DNA from: Microvelia longipes
Taxonomy: Eukaryota > Arthropoda > Insecta > Hemiptera > Veliidae
Assembly (NCBI GenBank): GCA_018340805.1
Contig: JACMZG010000008.1
Coordinates: forward strand, 20,922,722 to 20,986,721
Reading direction: 5' to 3'
DNA: 64,000 nt
Both the position numbers and the translations under genes were made by a program. Within the stretch, counting starts at the first letter, position 1; each line of letters opens with the position of its first letter. This document shows, piece by piece, positions 1-11,275 of this stretch. The notes beneath the pieces were generated by a model. It ran no database searches and was not told the origin of the DNA. It saw only the letters and a list, made by a program, of their open reading frames with translations.

Positions 1-448
1 AAAAAAGGGTAAAACTGGTCCTAGACTTTCGAACATTTTCTTACCAATAAATTGCTCTTTTAAAGTTTATTTTGGTAATGAAATTTGGTCCTTGTGCAGT
101 CCTGTGGACTGATTTTGAAGAATTACTGGCATTTGCAGTAAAATAAACGGGGAAATCACATGAAACCTCAACTGGGTGATCGACACGCGGTCCCTGGGTG
201 TAGTCTATAATATAATTTTTTTACGTTCTGGGGGTTTTAGTTGATGAGGTTTGGTTTTAAGATTTTTTAGGTAAGGGGATAGTTAATTTTATTTACGTAT
301 TGAAGTGTATTTATTAATAATTTTTAATTTTGAAAAGAGTAGATCTTGATTTTTTTACGTCTTGTTGGATACCTTGAATTTTGATTTTTGAATATAATTT
401 TGTTGATCGCTCTGTTTGTATTTAGGAAGTCTACGTCCATATGTTCTA
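1..448 (-). mobile_element. 3' tail of a non-LTR retrotransposon (copy 1)
   Basis: Read on the minus strand, this stretch aligns almost end to end with 8940-9410, so the two are inverted copies of one element. On the minus strand it would run from the last codons of ORF2 (near 448) through the 3' UTR and off the left window edge. The ORF2 tail here is frameshifted and not translatable. The call rests on copy 2, where the HxxxC-type ORF2 tail is readable. A third, shorter copy lies at 35182-35425. Confidence 0.75.
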
Positions 449-460
449 CTTATATAATCA

Positions 461-870
461 ATGTATTATATTATACTCACCACTATATACCATCCTCATC
501 ACTCATCTATAGTATCTTACTCATACTCCACTATATTCTACTCACCACTATCACTCATATCTACTATACATCACTACCCTCACTCATTCTACTTCTATAC
601 TACTCACTACCCTACCCTCACTCCTTACCCTACTTACCTATACTACTACTATACTATACTCTTATCACCTATATACCTCATATACTCACTTATATACTCT
701 ACTACTACTATCACTACCTACCACACGCTATACTATATACTATATATATCATCACCTACTAACACAAACTTTTCAGTCTCAACCTCAACTCTCGATATCC
801 TCACACACGTCAGCAAACACCTGTCCACCCAGCTAACCTTCACACTATTAACCACCGTCGTCGTCTGCTA
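461..870. repeat. G-depleted TAC/CAC low-complexity tract
   Basis: The plus strand is built of irregular CTACTA, CACTAC and CTCATC-like steps and is almost free of G for about 300 bases. Two overlapping frames stay open only because of this composition; their translations are runs of Tyr, Ser, Thr, Leu and Ile. It borders the truncated end of LINE copy 1. Confidence 0.7.
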
Positions 871-1720
871 AGCGTTTGTTACTTCCCATATTCTCTTACC
901 ATTCTTCGGTTTTCTTAATGTAATACGATAAAATCACAATTTTCACTTCAACACCAAACAACGATGTTCATATGTTTCATTTTATCTCACGCCCAATCAC
1001 TCGCTCACCAACCATATTTAAACTGAACTCCCTAACCGTCAATTAACACATTCAACGCCATCATAATACTCCTAACGTCAACACGCGTCTTGGTCGCAAA
1101 TGAAACTGCGGCTCTCTTCAGCGATTCATCTCGCTCTTTCCGGTTTCGCGTCTTAATTCCGCGGACGGGTCGCTCACTACATCAGCCGCAGCTCATACAC
1201 ACATCTGTACCCTTCTTATCCTTTTCCTTTTCTCACACCATTCCTTCTAACTGACCTCATACACCCCACCCGAGTTCACCGCATCGCTCGTCACGTAACA
1301 CACCGAGCAATCACTACCAATCCACTACCCACCTCCACCCAATATCAGCTTCGGCTCTCCTCTTTTTTTTTAGCCTAATCACACCACCTCAACTCACACA
1401 AAAACTTTTGTCTGTCTACCTTTAATACATAACTACACAGCGTTCTTCCTTTCTATTCTATTTTTCCTCTCATCAAATCAAATCGCTTACTCACAACTCC
1501 ATTCACGACTTTGCTGTCGCGCACGAAGTTCCTCCAAGCCTTTTCAAGCATTTCCTCGAAACCACACTCACCACTTACCGCACGATACACGCTCTCCAGC
1601 CGCGTCTCTTTCCCCCGGCCTCGGCGAAACTCCGACTCTCAGCCTTACTCTTGTCTACGCACTCAAGCTATCCGCATTCTACACGCGCCTCTTTTATTAC
1701 CGGAATAAACTATTCAAACA
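871..1720. other. C-rich, G-poor unique-looking segment
   Basis: The plus strand keeps a strong excess of C over G well beyond the low-complexity tract and contains CpG-bearing words. A 65-codon frame at 1511-1708 is proline/serine/arginine-rich and matches nothing I recognise. No splice or start context supports a gene. It could be the decayed 5' region of a transposon or a segment with transcription- or replication-linked skew. Confidence 0.4.
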
Positions 1721-2577
1721 TAACAACATTTATTTTTGAAATTTATACTTTTAATATTAACTTTTTGCCGGATCTGTTTGTATTATTATCCTAAAAATGT
1801 ATTTTTTGAACTTTTTTATGTGCCTTATATTTTATCTAATCCTTACGTATTGAAATTTATGTATGGACTTCGTTAACTCTATGAATGGCATTTCTCTCCC
1901 TAGTGGGTGTATTGTAGTGGCATATCATCAAGGCAGACAAAACATAGATTGATTTTTGCATTGATTAAATGGGGAAATAAAGGAATGATGTTGCGCTTAA
2001 TGTATGTTAAACCAACCCCATGTTTTCTCCAAAAGTTTGTCATCTTCTACAGCAAGTCTCAGGAGCTATCTAGTTTATCTCTCTTAGTCTGTCAGCCTCG
2101 AGAGCTAATGAAGTTTTCTCCTTCGGCTCTGCCTTTGGAGAAAACTTAAACTTCAGCTGTTAACTTTCATTCTATCCCTTTGTAGCATAAATTTCAAGTT
2201 AAATTTATGTTTTTGTTTGTATTTAACAGGTCGTGTTGTTTACCTACTATGTTGATACAACAATTTTAATTTTGATCAATTAATCCTAATTCATTGAAGG
2301 TGTGATTGTAGTAAATATCCTTTGGGAAAAACAAAATCACTAATGGAGTGGTACTCACAGCGAAAACGAAGTTTAAGAATGTGACAAAATTCCGTTTCAT
2401 TGTTCCTGATCACGAAAAACTAGGTTTTGCGAGAGAAGTGTACAATTATTACTGTTTCGACGGTTAAGCAATAACCCAATAATTTAGTGAGAACTGAATT
2501 GGTACAAGAAAGGAAAAACTCCTAATAAAATGAGCACTGCTTACTGACATCTGCTTATTTTGAATATTTCCGCCGTT
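1721..2577. other. AT-rich stretch with one hairpin
   Basis: Nothing coding is recognisable. A perfect 11-bp stem (AAGTTTTCTCC at 2111-2121 with its complement at 2137-2147, 15-base loop) lies inside a short open frame that shows no family similarity. Confidence 0.5.
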
Positions 2578-3102
2578 TAAACCAAGGATCTTGAATGAAG
2601 GGGATGACGCATTAAGGAACATTTCTGACCCCATGGAAGTTGTATGAGATAGAGAAATAGGAGCAAACTTACTTCCTCGTAGTTATAATGAAATAAGACG
2701 CCAAACGCAGGTTATGTAGCAAGGTTGTCGAGTTTGCTTCTTAACTTTCTTCTGTCCTTCTCGTGATCTTACATTTGTGGTGCTTGTTAAGTCGTTTGTG
2801 CTTATTTAATTTTAAATTTGATCTCTACTTTGCCACTTCAGTGAGTGATAATTTAAGCGTGTTTATAATCTTCTCAAGCAATAAACAATGGGAAAACATT
2901 CAGAGGTAAGTTTGCCTGTATAATTAAGACCTGCGCTGTTATGAGGATTGTAAGCATGCAGTTTGTACCAAGCATGTGCAGTTGGTTTTCATGTTTGTTT
3001 CGTGTTGAATTCTCTAAATGTTTGGGTTTTCGATAGGGTCACTTTTTGTATGGCAAATCGACTTAGTGCGTCATCCCCTTTATTCAAGATTCTTGGTATA
3101 AA
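2578..3102. mobile_element. Non-autonomous DNA transposon with ~37-bp TIRs
   Basis: 2578-2614 and 3064-3102 are inverted repeats sharing the core CCAAGGATCTTGAATG, with a few mismatches, bounding a 525-bp unit. No transposase is present and a target duplication is not evident, so I do not name the superfamily. Inside, at 2888-2905, a good initiation context (aacaATGG) opens six codons and runs into a strong 5' splice-site match, GAG|gtaagt, at 2906. This resembles a first coding exon carried by the element. Confidence 0.65.
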
Positions 3103-4247
3103 CACTTGATTTTTTTAGGCACACACAAAAAAATGATGCTGATGAGATAAAACCTATCCGTATTTTCGTATTATTGTCTATTAGTGATAAATTCACGTGG
3201 TAAGGAAAATCGAGTAAATACAAGATAACATTGACGGCCCAAGGTGAATTCAAAAATTTATATATGACTTTGCATGCAAATGTAAATTTTCATTGTGTAA
3301 TTGTGTGTTTTCCTTTAATGTCTTTATCTTCATGAGAACTCAACTTCATAAACTCTTTATTCAAATTTCTGCTAACATGTGCAACAACGAAGATATTCCT
3401 TTCTTATTGACTTGAAATAAATGTATTTGGATTGTATCGCAATAATTTTTATATCAATACTTAATATTTTTTTTTTTTTATTTTTTTTATTTTATCTAAA
3501 AAGTTATTTTTGTATAAATCCATTGGTTAGGGATAAAGAAGAAAAATACCAAAAAGTTAATACAACTCGTGACTCCACAACTGATCTAGTAAGCTCATTT
3601 CAAAATGGACTCGAAAATGGACGCCAGTAAAGTTTTTATAAACTTAGCAGTGAGGGGCGTAGCCCTGATCTATAAAATAAAAAGTCAAGTTTCTGATAGT
3701 TGACCTAAAATGAAATGTTTAAATTATTTGTATAATTTGATTGTTGTGGCAACAATAGGAATGATTTTTTTTAAGTTGGTATGAGTGTGTAAGGTTAAGT
3801 TGAGACAATGTAAGATTAAGTCAAGAATTAAGTCATAAGACCTTGACTTAGCGGATTTACATACTAAATTAATAATAAATCCGTATTTGTAACTTTATTG
3901 TGGATAGAAGGTTTGATCACGTCTAATATGGAATTCATGAAGTAAATTTCCTAACAAGTGTTTTGTGTCAAAAGAGACGATCTTTTTCAGAGCTTATTAA
4001 ACTCACTTTTCTGTTGGGTGGGTCATCATTGTTAATTTCCTTTGGTTATTATTAGTGTATATATCGTAAGGGCACAAGGAAATAGACTTTTTCAAGCCAG
4101 GATAACACTTTAGGCTAACGAATTGCCCCTTTAGACTCACAGGTTAGTACAAGACAGGAAAACAACACATACCTGCAATTTTAATTATGCTTTGTGTCAT
4201 TATGTAAACATTTGCGGTTATGTCACTATATTTATGTACTATCTTAA
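3103..4247. other. AT-rich stretch, no recognised feature
   Basis: Contains T-runs near 3470-3495 and a spurious 69-codon frame. No protein similarity, tandem array or inverted repeat of note was seen. Confidence 0.5.
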
Positions 4248-4603
4248 ATTTAATTATTAAACCGTCACGTTTAATTATTAGACTGTCATGTTTAATTATT
4301 AGACCGTCATGTTTAATTATTCGACCGTCATGTTTAAGTATTAGACCGTCATGTTTAATTATTAGACCGTCATGTTTAATTATTAGAACCGTCATGTTTA
4401 ATTAATAGACCGTCATGTTTAAAATTAGACCGTCATGTTAGACGTCATGTTTTAATTATTAGACCGTCATGTTTAAGTATTAGACCGTCATGTTTAATTA
4501 TTAGACCGTCATGTTTAATTATTAGACTGTCATGTTTAATTATTAGACCGTTATGTTATATCATTAGACTGTCATGTTAACTTATTAGATCACAATGTTC
4601 AAT
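4248..4603. repeat. 21-bp minisatellite, about 17 units
   Basis: Unit TTTAATTATTAGACCGTCAT plus G, repeated in register with substitutions and a few short deletions (for example near 4420-4450). Because 21 is divisible by three, frames stay open on both strands (4144-4395 minus, 4220-4405 plus). These translations are purely repeat-derived. Confidence 0.95.
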
Positions 4604-6212
4604 TACTGCCAGTATGATGAGGTATTATTTATACTACTGTCAGGGTGTACCAACCATCAACTAAAATGGTTGGAAATTTAGCACAGTTTACTTCCATTCC
4701 TCTTACATCCACACCTACTTACTCTTTCTCTTCTAAATCTTTCGACAAAAAATAACACTTAAATTTTAAAAGTGATGAGTCACAATCATTAATCCACGCA
4801 GAAATATAAATTTAAATCAGTATTTAAATTCCGTTCTGCTATCAAACCTTATAATTCCTTCTGTAATAAAGTATAAAACCCGTAAATAATTTTTACAGCT
4901 ACCTTAAAGTTAAATGTCCGAAATGATTAACAAAAACTACATCAGTTCCTTATTAATTGAAAAACGACGATTATAACAAATCGATTTTGGTTTTCAAAAA
5001 AAAATAAAATTCCTTAGCAATCCGTACTCGATGAAAATAAATATTATATGAATCCAATTATTTTTTATGATATGCGAGTTATTTAATTTTATTTAATAAT
5101 TCTTAAAAATATATATAAAAAACAATGGTTATTAATTTTATAAGGTTTAGAAATCGAATGAGCATTCATCGTGGCTTATGATTAATTTTAATAATCTTTT
5201 ATATTTTTTTAAGAGAGTATTATAATGTATTTTATTTTTCGATAGATCGATTTTATGGGTTTACATAGAGGATTTCGATCACGTATTTAATAGTGGGCGG
5301 TGTTCAATACTCATCTCAACAAATTTTACACCCATCTTATACAAAAAATTTTGAAAATGATAATTATAATAAAAATAGTAAGGTATTCAAGTATCCCACT
5401 GAAGAAGGCAGGTAATGAATTAAAGGGACTCATGAACCCCTAAAAAAGATTTGGGATTGAGTAACTTCTAAAAAAGTAATAGTTCACCCCGATTCCTTAT
5501 AACTGCTTTTCGGATAACCATTATTAAGTATCTATAATAATACCTACAGTCTTAAAGTTTAAAAAAAAATAAAACCACTAATTTTGTTTAAAAATGCTTC
5601 CCCGGTAGAAACATTGTTACTTTGCCAACAAAATTTATTTTATGATATATGTTACACTGTTTTTTACAAAGTTTTAAATTAATAAGTAAGAACGTTAAGT
5701 TTGTCTATTGGAAAATTTAATAATTAAATATATTTTAAGGGGAAATTAATTTATATAAATTATAAACACAATTAAATGAAACAATTAGTTTTCTCTTTGA
5801 ATATTTCTTAAAACACGTTTTTAACTTTTGATTATATTTTTTAGGTACGTGCTTTGATTTGATGGGAGTGTACCGAAAACTTTTAATTTTTTCGAGATTT
5901 CAAAACTACGATAGAAAAAAAATGATCTTATAGAAATCTGAAAGGAACGCTGCTGACTAGCGCCACTTAAAAAATTTCGAAAGTGTTTTTAAACCTTTTT
6001 GTAGAAATTTGTCAAAAATTAATAAATCATTTCAGGAGGTCTAATTTTTGTGGAAATTAACCGCAATGTTGTGAAATTATAGTCATTTTGTTAGCGGATT
6101 GACAGGGAACTCTCATTGACCTTAATTGGACATTAAGTGATTTATTCAGTCGAATATTTTGTTATTATTAAATTTTTACAAGACAAGAAAATTTAAAAAA
6201 TCATATGATTTC
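4604..6212. other. AT-rich stretch, no recognised feature
   Basis: Very AT-rich sequence with several A/T homopolymer runs. I saw no coding similarity and no tandem or inverted repeat longer than about 12 bp. Confidence 0.45.
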
Positions 6213-6931
6213 ACTAATAGTCCAAGAGCCAGGTCTAAAAAATGAGACTCATTTCGTCCTACTTCAAACCAAATTTTTCTGAAAATATCCTTTAAATTAT
6301 GAAGGAAAAGCATAGTCTATCTATCAAAAGTGGAGCCCTTCATATGAATGCGCTCGCTCAAAATATTAGAAAATCGCACAAATCCGGTTTTCTTGCAATA
6401 AGTGGTTCCTTGTAAATTGTGTGCAAAACGTGAAAATAACATTTTATAAAGCTAATAAAATTTCCTATAAAACGAGTGTTTTTTCGTCAAAATCGGATTA
6501 CTACAACTCAAGTTATGACATTTGTCAAATGACCAAAAAAATGCACAAAAAGTCGAAATTTTTTTCAAAGAAATTCGCTGACTTTGCATGACTTAACCAT
6601 TTTTTTGGTGTTTTTGAAAGAGTCACATTTTTGGTTGCAGTTATCCGATTTTGATGATTGAACACTCGCTTTATTGGAAATTTTATCATCTTTAAAAAAT
6701 GTTCTATTCATGTTTTGCACACGGCCCACAGGGAACCACTTCTTTTATGAAAACTTAAATTTGTGCGATTTTATAAAATTTTGAGCAGGCGCAATCACAT
6801 GAAGGGCTCCCACTCTGGCTAGGCAGACTATGTTTTTTCATCATAATTTAAGGTATATTTTCAGAAAAATTTGGTTTAAAGTAGTACAAAATGAGTCTCA
6901 CTTTTTCAAGTCCGGCTCTTGGACTATTAGT
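6213..6931. mobile_element. Foldback element with ~330-bp inverted arms
   Basis: The unit begins ACTAATAGTCCAAGAGCC and ends with its complement. The arms (roughly 6213-6541 and 6595-6931) remain alignable throughout with scattered mismatches and small indels, leaving a loop of about 50 bases. Each arm contains a GTCAAAATCGGAT-like word near its inner end. No transposase and no clear target duplication. The terminal word GGCTCTTGGACTAT recurs at 45055-45068, so the family is dispersed. Confidence 0.85.
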
Positions 6932-7159
6932 TCTAAATACAACTTCCTATTAAATTTTAGGGAAAAGAATTAGAATTATTCTACACATTAGTATAATAAT
7001 GTGGTACTCGATGTTCCGCTCTAAACATTTCTGTGTTTAAGCAAAGTGTTGTAATAGCCAAGCTGGATTTGTACTTAGGATTATAAAAGTTATAAGATTC
7101 CATTGTCAATATGATAGTAAGATACAATACTGACAGTGCGTCAAAGCTATTGGCCCGAT
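6932..7159. other. Short unique spacer
   Basis: AT-rich DNA between the foldback and the next inverted-repeat cluster. Nothing recognised. Confidence 0.4.
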
Positions 7160-7331
7160 AATATCAGAAAATGCTTTTTCTGATATTACACTGACATTTT
7201 CCTTACCTAAACCTAACATTTTCCTTAAGGAGCCCTTAGAAAAATGTTAGGTTTACAATTTAGGTGAGGAAAATGTTAGGTCTCCTTAAGGAGCCCTTAA
7301 GGGAAATGTTAGGTTTAGGTAAGGAAAATGT
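7160..7331. repeat. Cluster of nested inverted repeats
   Basis: A 12-bp hairpin (7160-7171 with 7176-7187) is followed by ~35-bp inverted arms: ACATTTTCCTTACCTAAACC onward at 7194-7228, complement at 7297-7331. Between them lie further copies of AAATGTTAGGTTT and the palindrome CTCCTTAAGGAG. The same word occurs four times in both orientations, suggesting repeated local inversion-duplication. Confidence 0.75.
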
Positions 7332-8727
7332 TTTTGAATAAGGGCCTACAACTAACTAGCACGGTTTCTATCGCAGCTATACTTTAAATTTCTCTGTTTT
7401 TACATAAAAACAAATCTTAAATTTCAGTAATTTTAATAAAATCTTATTAGAACCATAGTGAAAAAGTAACATAATATAGACATTTTTTATGTTTTGATTA
7501 ATAAATTAAAATGATTAAAACTTTATGTGAAGAAAACTTTTGCATTTTTTATTAAATAATAATAAGCGTCATTTTGGGATGAAAATTTGCTAAAAATCGA
7601 GTTATTTAACTGTAAGTATGCTTATTTATCAAACATGGGGAAGAAATGACACAGTGGGAAAGATGAAAAACAATTAATAATAAACCGCTGGTTCATATGA
7701 GTTTTACTAGAAAAACATTACCCTATCATAACCTAATCATAACTCTATCATAACCTAATCTAGGAAAACAATAGAGACGATAACTTGCCCATAAATATAA
7801 GCATGCGTAATTGATGCAGTGGATTAAAAACAAATGTAATTATCGATTCCCACGAGTTGGATAGATTTTGCTCTATTATTGGTATTATTAGGGTTTAGGG
7901 GTCCAATCGGTCAATTCAGACCCAGATATAGAACCCCATCCCCTCTATAAAACCCTTGCTGCCAACTAATAATGTTTCTGAAAGCTTGACTACATGAGTC
8001 ATCGTTCTTTCCACACTCTCTTAGAATCATACTTATCTAGAAATAACTTTACATCATTTCAACCGGAACCGGAAAACCCTTAGCTTTATTACTCTAAGTT
8101 TATTTTTCTCAGAAATCTTACTAACTTCTGTCTCACACAAAGTCTAAATGATTATAATCATTTTTATTTATTAAAAAATAAATAAAAAACGCTGTGTATT
8201 TTTATAAAAGTAGACAAACAAATAGTTTTTTTTTTTTAGTTACTGTTTTTGATTACTAAAAAAACATACCAAACTATATTGTGGAGTTTATATTTTTATT
8301 TATTCTCGTTTATACATACACAGGTATACCTCGTGTGATATCAGTTAAAGAATGTTAAAAAAGAAAAAGAAGAAGGTACAGAATGTGGCTGATGGGACGT
8401 CCTGATAGTTGACCCTCCAGTAAGACGAAACAAAAACAATAATTTCTGTAAGAAACCCAGGTTTCATTCACCAAGACCTGTTGGACGTTTAGATATTATA
8501 TCTTAATGTTAATCTACGGTTAGATTCAGTTTAAATTAATGTTTAACATATTCTTATAACATAACACATATAACATCGTTTTGTTTTATAAAATTTTATT
8601 TAGTTCTAGTTACATTAAAAACCAGAATTTTGTAATGAATAACAACTTACACACACTTTAGATATTAAGTTATCTTTGGACAGAGTTGCCTGACTTTTGT
8701 TATATATCAGAGTTGACGAGAAATTTG
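7332..8727. other. AT-rich stretch, no recognised feature
   Basis: A short CCTATCATAACC-type direct repeat lies at 7720-7765. No protein similarity was seen. Confidence 0.45.
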
Positions 8728-8939
<212 letters not shown>

Positions 8940-9023
8940 GTAGAACATATTTTACTAGACTGTCCCAAATACAAGACAGAGCGATCAAAATTATATCAAA
9001 AAGTCAAAATTCAAGGTATCTAA
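8940..9023 (+). pseudogene. C-terminal tail of non-LTR ORF2 protein
   Basis: The frame beginning [15 protein letters not shown] and ending at TAA 9021-9023 has the VEHxLxxC(P) arrangement found in the cysteine/histidine-bearing tail after the reverse transcriptase, or RNase H, of many insect non-LTR elements. Only the last 27 residues remain; the rest is absent or replaced by the microsatellite. Clade assignment is not possible from this length. Confidence 0.65.
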
Positions 9024-9565
9024 GACAAGACTAAAAAAATCAAGACTCTACTCTTTTCAAAATTAAAAATTATAATAAATGCACTTCAATACGTAAATAA
9101 AATTAACTATTCCCCTTAGCCTAAAAAAATCTAGAAACCAAACCTAACAACTAAACCCCCAAACGTAAAAAAATATTATATTAATATAACCTTTACACCC
9201 CAGGACCCGCGTGTCCGATCAACCTAATTGAGGTTTTCTGTGATTTCCCTTAATTTTACTGGCAAATGCCAGGTTAATTCTTCAAAAGTTAGTCCACAGA
9301 CTGCATAGGGACCAAATTTCATTCCAAAATAAATTAAAAAAGAGTCAATTTATTGGAGTAAGAAAATGTTTGAAAGTCTAGGACCATGTTTTACCCTTAT
9401 TTTTTAAGGATTTAATATTGGTTCATCTAAATTGTAGCACCCTGTATACAGGCATGAATCGTACCCCATTTTATTATTGTCTTACTTAAGTAAGATTCAA
9501 AATACTTTTAAAAAATACTTTGTATTTTGTTAATTCTTTGATTTAAATAAATTTATAATTAAAAT
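8940..9565 (+). mobile_element. 3' tail of a non-LTR retrotransposon (copy 2)
   Basis: A 5'-truncated element: 28 codons of ORF2 including the stop, then about 540 bp of 3' UTR. Homology to the minus strand of 1-448 covers 8940-9410, and homology to the minus strand of 35182-35425 covers the distal part, ending near 9560 in AT-rich sequence. The 5' edge joins a (TA)n tract. Confidence 0.8.
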
Positions 9566-9977
9566 ATTATTTCTTTGACAAAGTTTTACTTTACATTAAA
9601 AAATGGCTGCATTTTAGAAAATAAAACCTTACAAATGAAAAAAAAAAAAAATATCGTAACAATAAAGCAAATCAAATTTTTAAAATGCATTCTCCATTAT
9701 ACTGGATTTTTTTTTAAACCAATTTGATTCCTTACCCAACACACGTTTTTTGGTCTATAATTACAACAATCATAAAATAAAATAGTATTTTACACTCTTA
9801 TAGTAATTAAATACTCAAGACAGTACGGCTCATCTATTATAACCTTTTAGTTTTAATTCCCACCACCCACTGCGCCTCTATAACAACATGCCCTACTTTA
9901 ATTGCTCTAAATCACTTCTTTGCCATTACATTTCTGTAGTTTTTTTTCTACCATATTTTTATTTTAACCTTCACAAT
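9566..9977. other. AT-rich spacer
   Basis: Contains an A-run near 9640-9650. No other recognisable feature. Confidence 0.4.
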
Positions 9978-10406
9978 TTTTACTTTTCCTCATTTAAACC
10001 GATGGTATATAAGAAAATGATTGTGTCTGCAAAAAAATTCGAAACATGGTGAAACCAGCATTACTCGTTTCAGGTGTTTTAAAGGCCTCTAATTTTCTCA
10101 AAGTTGTCTGTCAGTATGTGAGTGTATGTGTGTGTGTGCGTGTGTATCTGCTATCATCGTAGCTCCTAGGGATTTGTGCAAGAGAATTGAAACTTTGTAC
10201 AAAAATCAGTCTACTGCTGTAGATGTGCGATTCGCACAATATTTTTTATGACGTCATTAACCCGCAATAATGACTCAGAAAAACATTTTGAGAAATCATA
10301 AAACGCGGAATAATTATGTGATCTAGTTGAAATTTGGCGGATGAGCGCAGCGAATACGATGAGATGAAAAAAAGTTGCGAGGTACTCCGTACCCGATTTT
10401 TTTTAA
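9978..10406 (+). mobile_element. Family A element, internally deleted copy
   Basis: Starts at tACTTTTCCTCATTT and ends at GGTACTCCGTACCCGATTTT. In order it carries the cgaaac/accgg block, a (TG)n-like tract near 10115-10145, the TGTGCGATTCGCACA hairpin, a perfect TGACGTCA at 10249-10256, a TGACTCA at 10269, then the GGATGAGCGCAGCGAAT module. About 350 bp between the last two blocks, present in the copy at 49430, are missing. No coding capacity. Confidence 0.85.
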
Positions 10407-10620
10407 ATGTTTGTCTATTTATTGAGACTTATTTATAATAATAATTCCATTTAATGCATAAAATTACAAAATTACAATTTTTGTGCATTGTAGTCATAAT
10501 TTTATGTAAATCATGTGAAGCTGTGGAGCCCTACTGGGTTTAGTTACAAAACTTAATTTAAATACTATTAAGGGCTTTTAGTATACATCGTAGTATAGTA
10601 CACGTAGTAGTACACATCGT
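10407..10620. other. AT-rich spacer
   Basis: No recognised feature apart from short TAGTAC direct repeats beginning near 10585. Confidence 0.4.
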
Positions 10621-11275
10621 TCACATAGTATAGCAGTAGTAGTTGTACTTGAGAGTGTACACATCGCCGCCATCTAAACCGCCATCAACTTGGGCAACCA
10701 ACATCTACCATCAAGTTCCCCAGCTATTGGGGGGTTTAGATTCGGTTCAGTCTTCATATCCATCAGCAGATTCACTGCAGGTGAAGTGTCGGATTTGAGG
10801 ACCGTTGGGACTGGTTCTAATGCCCCTGTAGACCGTGGGGTCAGCATTTATGTTATTTTTTTTGAGGCGGCCAAGTTAGCATAGTTAGACTGGTCTACCC
10901 CAGTACTGCCGTCTCTGCGACGGCAGAGACCAAAGTGTCTCTGGACGGCGGTTTTGGTAATATAGTGATAGAGATAGCTGGCGATTTCCTAGTGATGGTG
11001 GAAATTAGCCGAGCAATCCTCGCACTCCGGCGGCATAGAGCGTTTCCTTTTTTTGACCTTCCGAAAAAATGCTATTAAGAATAATTTAAATCATATGAAT
11101 CAACAAACCTAAAATTTAGTTTGTAACCGTTCAATATATTTATTTTTTGAAAAAAATTCTTTATGTCTTTTATAAGTTTAATATTGTTGTTTGTCCATTT
11201 AACTCTAATACTTGTAACAATCATAATTGTTGTTGTATTAATCAATAAAATATGTAAAAAATAAAAAAATATTGG
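10621..11275 (+). other. GC-richer unit ending in AATAAA and A-rich tail
   Basis: 10660-11040 is clearly richer in G+C than its surroundings and holds a hairpin (GTCTCTGC at 10911-10918 with GCAGAGAC at 10923-10930) next to a further GTCTCTGG. About 200 bp on, AATAAA at 11245 is followed by A-rich sequence. A 64-codon frame at 10690-10884 has no family similarity. The shape suggests a retroposed or transcribed unit, possibly a LINE end, but I cannot identify it. Confidence 0.3.

Noticed and set aside
388..871. Two overlapping 124- and 136-codon frames
   Set aside because: Low-complexity G-free DNA opens all three frames; the residues are almost only Y, S, T, L, I, H and P.
4144..4405. 83- and 61-codon frames on opposite strands
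   Set aside because: Translations of the 21-bp minisatellite.
6213..6931. A target-site duplication for the foldback
   Set aside because: Flanks (tttc left, tctaaa right) do not match convincingly, so no superfamily was assigned.
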